Below are positions 17,192-26,501 of a stretch of 64,000 nucleotides of DNA, one piece after another (position 1 is the first letter of the stretch; every line of letters begins with the position of its first letter). A program made the position numbers and the translations under genes. A model generated the notes under the pieces. It was not told where the DNA came from and ran no database searches. It worked only from the letters and a program-made list of their open reading frames with translations. The stretch is from an uncultured Bacteroidia bacterium (GTDB lineage: Bacteria > Bacteroidota > Bacteroidia > Bacteroidales > UBA932), in assembly GCA_902784965.1 (NCBI GenBank), contig CACZWU010000005.1, forward strand, positions 1 through 64,000, in the 5' to 3' direction.

Positions 17192-18070
17192 ATGGCAAAT
17201 GTACTCCGGGAGATCACTTCCCTTACCGACAATGACTGCTTCTACATCGTGGAGCGGCATAAAAGCGCATTCACCTGGCCCATTCATTCCCATGAGGAAT
17301 ACGAGCTCAACTTCATCGAGCGGGGCAGGGGCGTACGCCGTGTGGTGGGCGACAGTATCGAGGAAATCGGCGATTATGAACTGACCCTGATCACGGGCGA
17401 CGGATTGGAGCACGTCTGGGAGCAGGGCCGTTGCACGTCCGGTGACATCCGTGAGATCACCATTCAGTTCTCGCCCCGCCTGTTGGACGCCAAGCTGCTG
17501 TCTCGCAATCAGTTCGCTTCAATCCGGAAAATGTTTGAACGCGCCCGGATGGGGCTCACTTTCTCGATGCCGGCCATCATGCGTGTCTACTGCCTGGTCG
17601 ATACCCTGGCTTCCAAGGAGGACCGTATGGACCAGTTTCTCGACATGCTCCGCATCCTCTTCGAGCTGTCGCAGGATGCAGGCGCCCGGACCCTGGCTTC
17701 CCATTCCTTTGCCAAGACGGGCATCGACAGGGAAAGCCGGCGCGTCAACAAGGTAAAAGAGTACATCTCGCTGCACTATACCGAGGAAGTCAAGCTCGAT
17801 GACCTGGCTGCCCTGGTGGCGATGGCCCCTTCGGCCTTCAGCCGATTTTTCAAGCAGCACACGGGGCGGGCGCCGGTCGATTACATCATAGACGTACGCC
17901 TGGGGGCCGCAGCACGGATGCTTGTCGATACGACTACTTCTGTCAGTGAGATCTGCTATGCGTGCGGATTCAACAACCTGTCGAATTTCAACCGCACGTT
18001 CAAAACCCGCCGGGGCTACACGCCCCGTGACTTCCGGGCGCTCTTTACAAAGAACCGCATCTACGTCTGA
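17192..18070 (+). CDS. AraC-family transcriptional regulator
   Basis: The 292-residue protein has an N-terminal cupin-like sensor half (WPIHSHEEYELNFIERGRG, a typical AraC ligand-pocket segment) and a C-terminal double helix-turn-helix from about residue 185 (VKEYISLHYTEEVKLDDLA, then AARMLVDTTTSVSEICYACG and FNRTFKTRRGYTPRDFR). It stands between the leftward susC operon and the rightward mannanase operon, the usual place for a local regulator of both. The inducer is not evident; a sugar released from mannan or xyloglucan, or xylose itself, is a reasonable guess. The start at 17192 is supported by the promoter box and by the lack of another good start nearby. Confidence 0.92.
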   Translation: MANVLREITSLTDNDCFYIVERHKSAFTWPIHSHEEYELNFIERGRGVRRVVGDSIEEIGDYELTLITGDGLEHVWEQGRCTSGDIREITIQFSPRLLDAKLLSRNQFASIRKMFERARMGLTFSMPAIMRVYCLVDTLASKEDRMDQFLDMLRILFELSQDAGARTLASHSFAKTGIDRESRRVNKVKEYISLHYTEEVKLDDLAALVAMAPSAFSRFFKQHTGRAPVDYIIDVRLGAAARMLVDTTTSVSEICYACGFNNLSNFNRTFKTRRGYTPRDFRALFTKNRIYV

Positions 18071-18132
18071 CACTTGTTAAAATTGTACAGGTTTTTGGTA
18101 ATTTTCCGCTGGTGGGTGCTCGGCGAAAAAAT

Positions 18133-18140
18133 TAAATTTG
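18133..18140 (+). promoter_or_regulatory. Candidate -7 box for the mannanase/xylose operon
   Basis: TAAATTTG lies 42 bases upstream of the ATG at 18183 in the AT-rich gap after araC. This would leave a leader of about 36 bases. A clear -33 element is missing, so an activator may be needed. Confidence 0.4.
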
Positions 18141-18182
18141 CATATCCGTCCAAGGATACAAATTTATATTTACTAAAAACCC

Positions 18183-20432
18183 ATGAAATCTGTGTTCAAA
18201 GCCCTTGCCGTGGGCATCCTGGCCTTGTCCGCCGCCAGCTGCGCCCAGCACCGAAACGCTTTCGTCACCGTCCAGGACGGCCATTTCGTCCGTGACGGAA
18301 AACCCTACACCTTTATCGGTACCAACTTCTGGTATGGACCCATCCTGGCCTCTGAAGGCCGTGGGGGGGACCTGGACCGCCTGCAACATGAGCTCGACGC
18401 CTTGAAAGGTCTGGGTATTGAAAACCTCCGTGTCCTGGTGGGCGGCGATGGCGCCGATGGTGTGTATTCGCGTGTGGAGCCTACGCTCCAAATAGCGCCT
18501 GGCGTTTACAACGACACGTTGCTGGTAGGCCTCGACCGTTTCCTGGTCGAGCTGGGCAAACGCGACATGCAGGCTGTGCTGTATGTGAACAATTCCTGGG
18601 AATGGAGCGGGGGATACGGGCAATATCTGGAGTGGGCGACCGGTGAGAAGACCCTCATCCCGCTGGTCGACGGCTACTGGCCCTTTATGCAGCAGATGCG
18701 CCAGTTCCAGACTTCGAAGGAAGCCCAGCAGCTGTATTTCAATCATTTGACGAATATTGTCTCCCGCGTGAACTCGCTCACCGGGAAACCCTACAAGGAC
18801 GATCCCGCCATCTTCGCCTGGCAGTTGGGCAACGAGCCGCGCTGCTTCTCTGACGAAGCGGACATCCGTGCCGGTTTTATCGGCTGGATGACCGAGGCGG
18901 CCCGCATTGTCAAGGAAATCGATCCGAACCATCTGGTTTCTACCGGCAACGAGGGCCTGATGGGCTGCGAGGAGGATCCGGCCCTGGTCCGGGCCGTGAA
19001 TGAGATTCCCGGTATCGACTATATGACCATCCACATCTGGCCCTACAACTGGAGCTGGGTGCGGCCCGACCATTTGCAGGAGGATGTGGGCGTGGCGATC
19101 GACCGGACCCGTACGTATCTGGAGCAGCACAAGGCGCTGGCCGACGAGCTGGGGATGCCGGTGGTGTGCGAGGAATTCGGCTTCCCGCGTGACGGATTCC
19201 AGGCGTCGCGGCAGGCGACTACCCAGGCCCGGGACCAGTATTATGATTATGTGTTTTCCCAGGTGGGAAAGCGTCTCGACGGTGCCAATTTCTGGGGCTG
19301 GAGCGGTTTTGCCGTTCCGCCCCACGAGCAGTGGCAGAGCGGTGACCCGTATACCGGTGACCCGTCCCAGGAGGCCCAGGGGCTCAATGGTGTGTATGCC
19401 ACCGACAGTACGGTCGACGTGATCGCTGCTGCGACGGAACGGATCAGCCACGGCGTGAAGGCAGACGATAAGATTCTCTACGGCCATCAGGACGACCTGG
19501 TCTATGGCCACGACTGGGTGGTTACCGACGTGCAGGGCGACCCGCTGGAGCGTTCGGACGTGAAGGATGTGGCCGGCCGTTACCCGGCTATCGTGGGCTT
19601 TGACCTGGGCGGCATCGAGCTGGGGAATCCGTGCAACCTCGACGGCGTTCCTTTCGAGTTGATGCGTCGGGCTGCCTTGAAGCACGTTGAGCGGGGGGGG
19701 ATCGTGACCTTCTCCTGGCACCCCCGCAATCCCCTCACCGGCGGGGATGCGTGGGACATCTCGTCCGACCAGGTGGTGAAATCGATCCTTCCCGGCGGTG
19801 AAAAGGAGGCCGAGTTCTCCCTTTGGCTGCAGCGTGCCGGCGATTTCCTCGCGAGCCTGGAAGGCGCTCCGGTGATCCTGCGTCCCTGGCACGAGAATAT
19901 CGGCAGCTGGTTCTGGTGGGGCGGGAAGTTGTGCCGGCCGGAAGAATATGTAGACCTGTTCAGGATGACGCACGATTATCTGGAAGTGGAGCGCGGCATC
20001 AAGAACCTGCAATGGTGCTATTCGCCGAACGGTCCCATCAGCGAGGCCGATTACCTTTCGCGTTATCCCGGCGATGAATATGTGGACATTCTGGGTACGG
20101 ATATCTACGAATATGTGGGCCCCGAGGGACTGGCGCTTGCCGGTCTTCGTTTCCGGGGTCAGGTCAGGAGGATGCTCGCGACCCTGCAGAAGATGGCCGG
20201 GGAGCACGACAAGACTTTCTGCCTCTCGGAGACGGGACTGGAAGGGCTCTCCGACGCGCACTGGTGGACGGAGCAGCTGTATCCCGCCATCGAGGGCAGC
20301 GGCATCCTTTACGTGCTGACCTGGCGAAACGCCCACGACCGTCCCGGTCATTTCTATGCTCCCTGGAAGGGCTTCGAATATGCGGAGGATTTCAAACAGT
20401 TCGCGGATAAAGAAGAAATTATACTGCTATGA
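18183..20432 (+). CDS. Two-domain beta-mannanase: GH5_7-like plus GH26
   Basis: This 749-residue lipoprotein (lipobox at Cys20, LSAASCAQ) joins two different mannanase families. The GH5 part covers about residues 25-420, with acid/base Glu218 in LGNEPR and nucleophile Glu331 in CEEFGFP; it looks like subfamily 7. The GH26 part runs from about 430 ([12 protein letters not shown]) to the end, with acid/base Glu571 in [14 protein letters not shown] and nucleophile Glu683 in LSETGLEG. Both halves keep all catalytic residues. No acidic export signal follows the cysteine, so a periplasmic location is more likely than surface display. It opens the rightward operon and overlaps the GH130 gene by four bases, which ties it to intracellular mannobiose processing. 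Confidence 0.92.
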   Translation: MKSVFKALAVGILALSAASCAQHRNAFVTVQDGHFVRDGKPYTFIGTNFWYGPILASEGRGGDLDRLQHELDALKGLGIENLRVLVGGDGADGVYSRVEPTLQIAPGVYNDTLLVGLDRFLVELGKRDMQAVLYVNNSWEWSGGYGQYLEWATGEKTLIPLVDGYWPFMQQMRQFQTSKEAQQLYFNHLTNIVSRVNSLTGKPYKDDPAIFAWQLGNEPRCFSDEADIRAGFIGWMTEAARIVKEIDPNHLVSTGNEGLMGCEEDPALVRAVNEIPGIDYMTIHIWPYNWSWVRPDHLQEDVGVAIDRTRTYLEQHKALADELGMPVVCEEFGFPRDGFQASRQATTQARDQYYDYVFSQVGKRLDGANFWGWSGFAVPPHEQWQSGDPYTGDPSQEAQGLNGVYATDSTVDVIAAATERISHGVKADDKILYGHQDDLVYGHDWVVTDVQGDPLERSDVKDVAGRYPAIVGFDLGGIELGNPCNLDGVPFELMRRAALKHVERGGIVTFSWHPRNPLTGGDAWDISSDQVVKSILPGGEKEAEFSLWLQRAGDFLASLEGAPVILRPWHENIGSWFWWGGKLCRPEEYVDLFRMTHDYLEVERGIKNLQWCYSPNGPISEADYLSRYPGDEYVDILGTDIYEYVGPEGLALAGLRFRGQVRRMLATLQKMAGEHDKTFCLSETGLEGLSDAHWWTEQLYPAIEGSGILYVLTWRNAHDRPGHFYAPWKGFEYAEDFKQFADKEEIILL

Positions 20433-21583
20433 CTTACGATGAAAGACTTGCCTGGCTGCGTGTGACGCACCGGAAACTGATTGAAAAGCCGAATATCCCG
20501 CTGGAGGGTAACGGCATTTATGAACGCTATCTGCACCCCGTACTGACGGGGGAACACGCTCCGCTGGAGTGGCGCTACGACCTGCACGAAGACACGAACC
20601 CTTACCTGATGGAGCGCTTCGGCATCCACGCCGCATTCAATGCAGGTGCCATCAAGTGGAAAGGGAAATATGTGGTAGTGGCCCGCGTGGAGGGTGCCGA
20701 CAGAAAATCGTTCTTTGCGGTGGCCGAGAGCCCGAACGGTGTGGATCATTTCAAGTTCTGGCCGCGTCCGGTCACGATGCCCGAATACGGGGAGCCTGCC
20801 ACAAATATCTATGACATGCGCCTGACCGCGCACGAAGACGGCTGGATCTACGGTGTCTTCTGCGTCGAGCGCAAGGACCACGACGCAGAAGGCGACTTGT
20901 CGGCCGCCACGGCGGCCGCCGGCATCGCGCGCACCCGGGACCTCGTGAACTGGGAGCGCCTGCCCGACCTCGTGTCAAAGAGCCAGCAGCGCAACGTGGT
21001 GCTGCATCCCGAATTTGTGGACGGGAAATACGCCCTCTACACGCGTCCGCAGGACGGTTTCATCGATGCGGGGAGCGGCGGCGGCATCGGCTGGGCCCTG
21101 GTGGATAGCATGGAACACGCTGAAGTAAAGGCAGAAAAAATCATCAACCTGCGCCACTACCACACCATCAAGGAAGTGAAGAACGGGGAGGGTCCGCATC
21201 CCATTAAAACCCCGCAGGGGTGGCTGCATCTGGCCCACGGCGTGCGTGGCTGCGCCAGTGGCCTGCGCTATGTGCTGTACATGTACATGACCGCGCTGGA
21301 CGATCCCACCCGCGTGATCGCCGAACCCGCCGGCTTCTTCATGGCCCCCGAGGGACCCGAATACGTGGGCGACGTGATGAACGTGCTCTTCTCGAACGGC
21401 TGGATCTGCGATCCCGACGGGAAGGTGTTCATCTATTACGCCTCCAGCGACACGCGCCTGCACGTGGCCACCTCGACGGTCGACCGCCTGGTGGACTACT
21501 GCCTGCATACGGCGCCGGACGGCCTGCGGACCGGCCTGTCCGTGGAAACCCTGAACCGACTCATCGACAAGAATCAAAAGTAA
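20429..21583 (+). CDS. GH130 4-O-beta-D-mannosyl-D-glucose phosphorylase
   Basis: The 384-residue cytoplasmic protein (no signal peptide) has the five-bladed propeller pattern of GH130: [33 protein letters not shown], a central [10 protein letters not shown] and the phosphate-site region [19 protein letters not shown]. Length and motifs fit subfamily 1, the mannosylglucose phosphorylases. These convert mannosyl-beta-1,4-glucose and phosphate to alpha-mannose 1-phosphate and glucose. The epimerase at 33063-34247 would make its substrate from mannobiose. Its start overlaps the mannanase stop (ATGA), so translation is coupled. A mannobiose or mannooligosaccharide phosphorylase (subfamily 2) is the less likely alternative. 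Confidence 0.92.
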   Translation: MTYDERLAWLRVTHRKLIEKPNIPLEGNGIYERYLHPVLTGEHAPLEWRYDLHEDTNPYLMERFGIHAAFNAGAIKWKGKYVVVARVEGADRKSFFAVAESPNGVDHFKFWPRPVTMPEYGEPATNIYDMRLTAHEDGWIYGVFCVERKDHDAEGDLSAATAAAGIARTRDLVNWERLPDLVSKSQQRNVVLHPEFVDGKYALYTRPQDGFIDAGSGGGIGWALVDSMEHAEVKAEKIINLRHYHTIKEVKNGEGPHPIKTPQGWLHLAHGVRGCASGLRYVLYMYMTALDDPTRVIAEPAGFFMAPEGPEYVGDVMNVLFSNGWICDPDGKVFIYYASSDTRLHVATSTVDRLVDYCLHTAPDGLRTGLSVETLNRLIDKNQK

Positions 21584-21603
21584 ATAAAGAAAACTTACTG
21601 AAT

Positions 21604-24396
21604 ATGAGAAAGATATTATTTCTTTTCCTGCTGTCGGCATTGCTCCTGCCGACTTCTTGCCAGAAGACATACAAGGTCAAGGGCGACCAGGTCCTGATTC
21701 CCTGCGGGGAGGGGACCATCCGGCTGGAGGTCATCGCGCCGGAGATTGTGCATGTATCGGCCGTTCCGGAGGGCGAATTCGCCGACCGGCAGAGCCTGGC
21801 CGTGGTGTCGCAGGCCGGCTGCCGCGATTTCGAAGTGACGGAGGCGGGCGGCAAGGTGCGCCTGGCTACCGACAGCCTCGTCGTGGAGGTCTACAAGGCT
21901 TCCGGTACGCTGAATTTCTTCAAGGCCGACGGTACGCCGCTGCTGCAGGAAGGCCGTTTCGTCTTTACGCCCATCGAGGTGGAGGGCAAGCAGGCCTGGT
22001 CGGTGCAGACGGCCTTTGCGGCGCCGGACGAGGATTCCTTCTACGGACTCGGCCAGCACCAGGCCGGCGAATTCGACCACCGCGGCCGCAGCGAGGAGCT
22101 CTACCAGTACAACACCAAGGTGAGCGTCCCGTTCGTCGTGTCGACGGGCGGCTACGGCCTGCTGTTCGACGCCTATTCCTGGAGCCGCTGGGGCAATCCG
22201 GCCCCGTACAGGCAGCTGGGCGAGATGCTCAAGCTCTATGACAAGCAGGGCGTGGAAGGTGCACTGACCGGCACCTATCTCCCCGCGAAAGGACCCAGGC
22301 TCGTGCAGCGGGAGGACAGTCTCTACTACGAGAATGAATGGGCCGTAAAGAACCTGCCGGACATTGACCTGAACGGGGCGAAAGTGGTTTACGAGGGCTT
22401 CCTGGAGGCCCCTGAGACCGCGGACTATCATTTCATCCAATACTATGCGGGCTTCCAGCGGACGGTCGTGGGCACGGAGGAAGTCATGTCGCGCCGCTGG
22501 CGGCCGGCCTGGAACCCGAACAGCTACAAGTTCACCGTACACCTGGAGCAGGGCGTGAAGACCCCGGTCCGCATCGAGTGGGAGCCGGATGGCGGCGTGT
22601 CGTACATCGGCTTGCGCGTGGCCCCGCTGCAGGATCCCGACGAGGAAGCGGGCATCAGCTTCTGGAGTGAATTCGAACCGCAGGCGGACTTCTATTTCAT
22701 CACGGGCGCCCGCTACGACGACGTGATCCACGGCTACCGCACGCTGACCGGCCAGGCCCCCGTCATGCCCAAGTGGGTGCTGGGTTTCTGGCAGAGCCGC
22801 GAGCGCTATTCCACGCAGCAGGAGCTGGTGGAAACGCTGGCTGAGCTGCGCCGTCGCCACATCCCGGTCGACAACATCGTCCAAGACTGGCAATACTGGA
22901 AAGACGACCAGTGGGGAAGCCACGAATTCGACGAGACACGTTATCCCGACCCCGAGAAGATGCTCGATGACGTACACGCGATGCACGGTCGCTTCATGAT
23001 CAGTGTCTGGCCGAAATTCTATACCAACACGGACCATTACAAGGAACTCAAGGAGGCCGGTTATGCTTACACGCATGCCGAGGACGACCATCTCGTGGAC
23101 TGGCTGGGACATGAGCAGAGTTTCTACGACGCCTATGCCGAGGGCGGCCGTCAGATGTTCTGGCGCCAGATTGACGAAACGCTTTATTCGAAGTTCAACC
23201 GCAAGATCGACGCCTGGTGGATGGACGCCAGTGAACCGAACCTGCGCGACTGCCTGCCGTGGGACTATTTCAAGTGGTTGGTCACGCCGACGGCACTGGG
23301 CCCTTCTGCCGAATACCTGAACGCTTATTCCATCGTCAATGCGGACGCCATTTACAAAGGCCAGCGGAGCGTGGAGCCCGACAAGCGGGTGTTCCTGCTC
23401 ACACGCAGCGGTTTCCTGGGCGAGCAGCGCTACAGTACGGCTACCTGGAGCGGCGATATCGGCACCTCGTGGACCGATATGCGTATGCAGATGGCCGCAG
23501 GCCTGAACTTCTCGATGAGCGGCATTCCGTTCTGGGGAATGGACATCGGCGGCTTCTCGGTGATGAGCAAATTCTACGATCCCAAGAATGCGCCGGAATG
23601 GCAGGAACTCCAGACGCGCTGGCACCAGTTCGGCACCTTTGTGCCGTTGTTCCGCACGCACGGCCAGTGGCCGCGCCGCGAGCTCTGGAACATCGCCCCG
23701 GAAGGCTCCGAGGCCTATGAGAGCATTCTGTGGTATATGCGTCTGCGTTACCGGCTGATGCCGTATCTTTATTCGCTTGCAGGCGCCGTTACTTTTGACG
23801 ATTACACCCTGATGCGCGGCCTGCCGATGGACTGGCCCGACGACCCGCGGGTGCGCGACCTGTCCGACCAGTGGATGTTCGGCCCGGCGCTGATGCCTTG
23901 TCCGGTCTATTATTACCGTGCCCGCAGCCGTTCCGTCTGTTTCCCGGAGGGAGGATGGTATGATTTCTATACCGGTGCATTCATCGAGGGCGGCCGTACC
24001 CGCGAGGTGGCTGCGCCGTATGCACGCATGCCGCTCTTTGTTCGTGCCGGTTCCATCATTCCGTTCGGTCCCGAGATGGAGTGGTCCGACCAGAAGCCGG
24101 CCGATGCCATCCGCCTCTACGTGTATGCCGGGGCTGATGCCGACTTCAAACTCTATGAAGACGACGGCTTGACCTATGCTTATGAGAAGGGCGCTTTCAG
24201 CACGATTCCCATTCATTGGGACGATGCTTCCCGGACGCTCATCATCGGCGATCGCGCCGGTTCTTTCCCGGGTATGCTGGAGCAGCGTGCTTTCCACGTC
24301 GTGGTGGTCGATCCGTCCCATCCGCACGCTTATGATCCGGATGCGGCGGGCACGATTTGCGAATATGCTGGAAATTCTGTATCTTTAACTCTTTAA
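21604..24396 (+). CDS. GH31 alpha-xylosidase with PA14 insert, lipoprotein
   Basis: The ATG at 21604 gives a lipoprotein signal (LLPTSCQKT) and a 930-residue protein. After the N-terminal beta domain there is a PA14-like insert at about residues 235-345 (segment YYENEWAVKNLPDIDLNG through RIEWEPDGGVSYIGL). The GH31 barrel carries nucleophile Asp541 in WWMDASEPN and acid/base Asp618 in WSGDIGTSW. PA14-bearing GH31 enzymes of known function (Bacteroides ovatus and Cellvibrio) are xyloglucan-oligosaccharide alpha-xylosidases. Downstream xylulokinase, xylose isomerase and xylose symporter genes support this. An alpha-glucosidase role is possible but less fitting. The stop shares its last A with the next start. 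Confidence 0.9.
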   Translation: MRKILFLFLLSALLLPTSCQKTYKVKGDQVLIPCGEGTIRLEVIAPEIVHVSAVPEGEFADRQSLAVVSQAGCRDFEVTEAGGKVRLATDSLVVEVYKASGTLNFFKADGTPLLQEGRFVFTPIEVEGKQAWSVQTAFAAPDEDSFYGLGQHQAGEFDHRGRSEELYQYNTKVSVPFVVSTGGYGLLFDAYSWSRWGNPAPYRQLGEMLKLYDKQGVEGALTGTYLPAKGPRLVQREDSLYYENEWAVKNLPDIDLNGAKVVYEGFLEAPETADYHFIQYYAGFQRTVVGTEEVMSRRWRPAWNPNSYKFTVHLEQGVKTPVRIEWEPDGGVSYIGLRVAPLQDPDEEAGISFWSEFEPQADFYFITGARYDDVIHGYRTLTGQAPVMPKWVLGFWQSRERYSTQQELVETLAELRRRHIPVDNIVQDWQYWKDDQWGSHEFDETRYPDPEKMLDDVHAMHGRFMISVWPKFYTNTDHYKELKEAGYAYTHAEDDHLVDWLGHEQSFYDAYAEGGRQMFWRQIDETLYSKFNRKIDAWWMDASEPNLRDCLPWDYFKWLVTPTALGPSAEYLNAYSIVNADAIYKGQRSVEPDKRVFLLTRSGFLGEQRYSTATWSGDIGTSWTDMRMQMAAGLNFSMSGIPFWGMDIGGFSVMSKFYDPKNAPEWQELQTRWHQFGTFVPLFRTHGQWPRRELWNIAPEGSEAYESILWYMRLRYRLMPYLYSLAGAVTFDDYTLMRGLPMDWPDDPRVRDLSDQWMFGPALMPCPVYYYRARSRSVCFPEGGWYDFYTGAFIEGGRTREVAAPYARMPLFVRAGSIIPFGPEMEWSDQKPADAIRLYVYAGADADFKLYEDDGLTYAYEKGAFSTIPIHWDDASRTLIIGDRAGSFPGMLEQRAFHVVVVDPSHPHAYDPDAAGTICEYAGNSVSLTL

Positions 24397-26501
24397 TGAA
24401 GAAAAGTCTTTTATCCTTGGTCCTCCTGCTCGCGCTGCTGCCCGCAGCTGCGCAGGAAATGCTGTTCGACGACGGTTGGAAGTTCGCTTTCGGCAACGCT
24501 TCCTCACCGGCGAAAGATTTCGGCCGGGGCACGGAGTATTTCAATTATTTTACCAAAGCGGCCTCGATTCACAACGAGGGCCCGTATGCTCCGAACTTCG
24601 ATGACAGCGCCTGGAAGCCGGTGCAGCTGCCGCACGACTGGGTGGTGGACCTGCCGTTCTCGCCGGAGGCTTCCCACAGCCATGGCTACAAGACCGTGGG
24701 CTGGAAGTGGCCCGAGACCAGCGTGGGCTGGTACCGCAAGCATTTCACCGTGCCGGCCGAAGCGCTGGGACAGCCCGTTTCGCTCCGTTTCGACGGTATT
24801 TTCCGCGATTCGGACATCTGGGTCAACGGCTTCTGGCTTGGCGGCGAACGCAGCGGCTACACCACGGCGATCTACAACATTGCCGAATACCTGAACTACG
24901 GGGGCGACAATGTCGTAGCCGTGCGTGCCGACGCGACCTTTGAGGAAGGCTGGTTTTACGAAGGCGCTGGTATCTACCGCCACGTGTGGCTGACCATCGG
25001 TCAGGAACCCGCCAAACCGCTGCGCCGGATGCCCGTCATCACCACCGACCCGGACCGCGGCATTCTCGTAGACGGCGAACCCATTCGCATCCACGGCGCG
25101 AATGTCCATCAGGATCACGCCGGGGTCGGAGCTGCCATCCCCGACGCACTTTATGTGTGGCGCATCAAGCAACTCATGAAGTTCGGCTTCAATGCCATCC
25201 GCACTTCGCACAACCCCGCTTCGCCCGCGCTGCTCGACATCTGCGACAGCCTGGGCATGTACGTGCTGGAAGAGACGCGCCTGATGGGCGTCAACGAAGC
25301 CCAGCTCGAGCCCCTGCGCAAGATGATCGAGCGCGACAGACATCACCCCTGCATCATCCTGTGGGGTGTGGGAAACGAAGAGTGGGGGATTGAGTGGAAC
25401 GAGAAAGGCGAACGCATCGCCCGCACCATGACGGAATTCTGCCACAGCATCGATCCCTCGCGCCCTGTGGTCGTCGCTACCAGCAGCGGCCCCGAGGTCA
25501 TCAAGGGCACCGATGTGGCGGGCTACAACTATATTCTGCAGAACCCCGTGGACCGGCACCGGGCGGACTATCCGGAACGCATTGCCGTCGGCACCGAGGA
25601 AACATCGGGCTGCGGCACCCGCGGCGTATACTTCGACGACCGGGAAAACGGCCGGATGAAAGCCATCAACCGTGCTCCCCAAGGCCCCGACAGCCTGCTC
25701 AACTGCATCGAGCGGGGCCTGCAGTTCTACGATGCGCGTCCCTGGCTGGCGGGTCTGTTCTACTGGACGGGCTTCGATTATCGCGGCGAGGCCAACCCGC
25801 TGGTGTACCCCGCCACGGGCTCGGAGTTCGGCATCCTGGACTACTGCGGCTTCCCCAAGGACGAGGCATATTACCTGAAAGCCTGGTGGACCGACGAACC
25901 CGTGCTGCACATCCTGCCGCACTGGAACCTTGAAGGCCATGAAGGGGAGGAGATTCCCGTCTGGGTGTACTCCAATTGTGACGAAGTGGCGCTGTACGTC
26001 AACGGCAGGAATCTGGGCCGTAAGAAGATGCCGCATGGCGGACATCTGGAATGGACAGCCGTCTACCGGCCGGGCCAGGTCCGGGCCGTGGGGTACCGAA
26101 ACGGCCGCAAGGTCATGGAAGAAACGGTCTTCACGGCCGGCGAGCCGGCTGCTTTGCGGGCGGAAGCCGACCGTACGGTCATCGCTGCCGACGGCCGCGA
26201 CCTCTCCGTCGTAGAGGTTTCCATCCTCGATGAAAAGGGCCATTTCCATCCGACAGCCTGCCTGCCTGTGCAGCTGACCCTAGAAGGACCGGCGCGGATC
26301 CTGGGCTGCGGCAACGGCGATCCGGCCTTCCGCGGACGGGAGCGTCCGGAAGATCCGCAGGCCCGCAACTTTACCATCGATACTTTCAACGGACTGGCCC
26401 AGGTACTCATCCAGAGTACGGGCGAGCCCGGAGCCATTCATTTGACACTAAAAACTGAACCATGTACTTACTCGGTTACGATATCGGCAGTTCGTCCGTA
26501 A
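24396..26501 (+). CDS. GH2 glycosidase (probable beta-galactosidase) lacking the Ig-like second domain
   Basis: The 701-residue protein has a cleavable signal (ALLPAAAQ) and starts at an ATG sharing one base with the GH31 stop. The sugar-binding jelly-roll domain covers about residues 25-203 (SVGWYRKHFTVP, EGAGIYRHVWL). Only about 20 residues later the catalytic barrel begins (GILVDGEPIRIHGANVHQDH), so the usual immunoglobulin-like domain of about 100 residues is missing. Acid/base Glu328 (GVGNEEW) and nucleophile Glu401 (GTEETSG) are present. C-terminal beta domains follow. In xyloglucan loci GH2 enzymes remove beta-galactose; a beta-mannosidase role cannot be excluded. It overlaps xylB by 40 bases. 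Confidence 0.88.
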   Translation: MKKSLLSLVLLLALLPAAAQEMLFDDGWKFAFGNASSPAKDFGRGTEYFNYFTKAASIHNEGPYAPNFDDSAWKPVQLPHDWVVDLPFSPEASHSHGYKTVGWKWPETSVGWYRKHFTVPAEALGQPVSLRFDGIFRDSDIWVNGFWLGGERSGYTTAIYNIAEYLNYGGDNVVAVRADATFEEGWFYEGAGIYRHVWLTIGQEPAKPLRRMPVITTDPDRGILVDGEPIRIHGANVHQDHAGVGAAIPDALYVWRIKQLMKFGFNAIRTSHNPASPALLDICDSLGMYVLEETRLMGVNEAQLEPLRKMIERDRHHPCIILWGVGNEEWGIEWNEKGERIARTMTEFCHSIDPSRPVVVATSSGPEVIKGTDVAGYNYILQNPVDRHRADYPERIAVGTEETSGCGTRGVYFDDRENGRMKAINRAPQGPDSLLNCIERGLQFYDARPWLAGLFYWTGFDYRGEANPLVYPATGSEFGILDYCGFPKDEAYYLKAWWTDEPVLHILPHWNLEGHEGEEIPVWVYSNCDEVALYVNGRNLGRKKMPHGGHLEWTAVYRPGQVRAVGYRNGRKVMEETVFTAGEPAALRAEADRTVIAADGRDLSVVEVSILDEKGHFHPTACLPVQLTLEGPARILGCGNGDPAFRGRERPEDPQARNFTIDTFNGLAQVLIQSTGEPGAIHLTLKTEPCTYSVTISAVRP

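Larger units (their letters stand above)
17081..17204. repeat. Direct repeats in the susC/araC intergenic region
   Basis: The 14-mer TATGGCAAATGTAC occurs at 17081-17094 and again at 17191-17204, where it covers the araC start codon. A second pair, GTACAAATA, occurs at 17091-17099 and 17163-17171 in the same orientation. Repeated sites around two divergent starts could be binding sites for the AraC protein; this is inference. Confidence 0.5.

Noticed and set aside
18132..20351. 739-residue minus-strand open frame opposite the double mannanase
   Set aside because: Codon composition is that of an antisense frame and both mannanase active sites are on the plus strand.
21616..24327. 903-residue minus-strand open frame opposite GH31
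   Set aside because: It is an antisense shadow with no recognisable domain; the GH31 gene on the other strand has all catalytic motifs.
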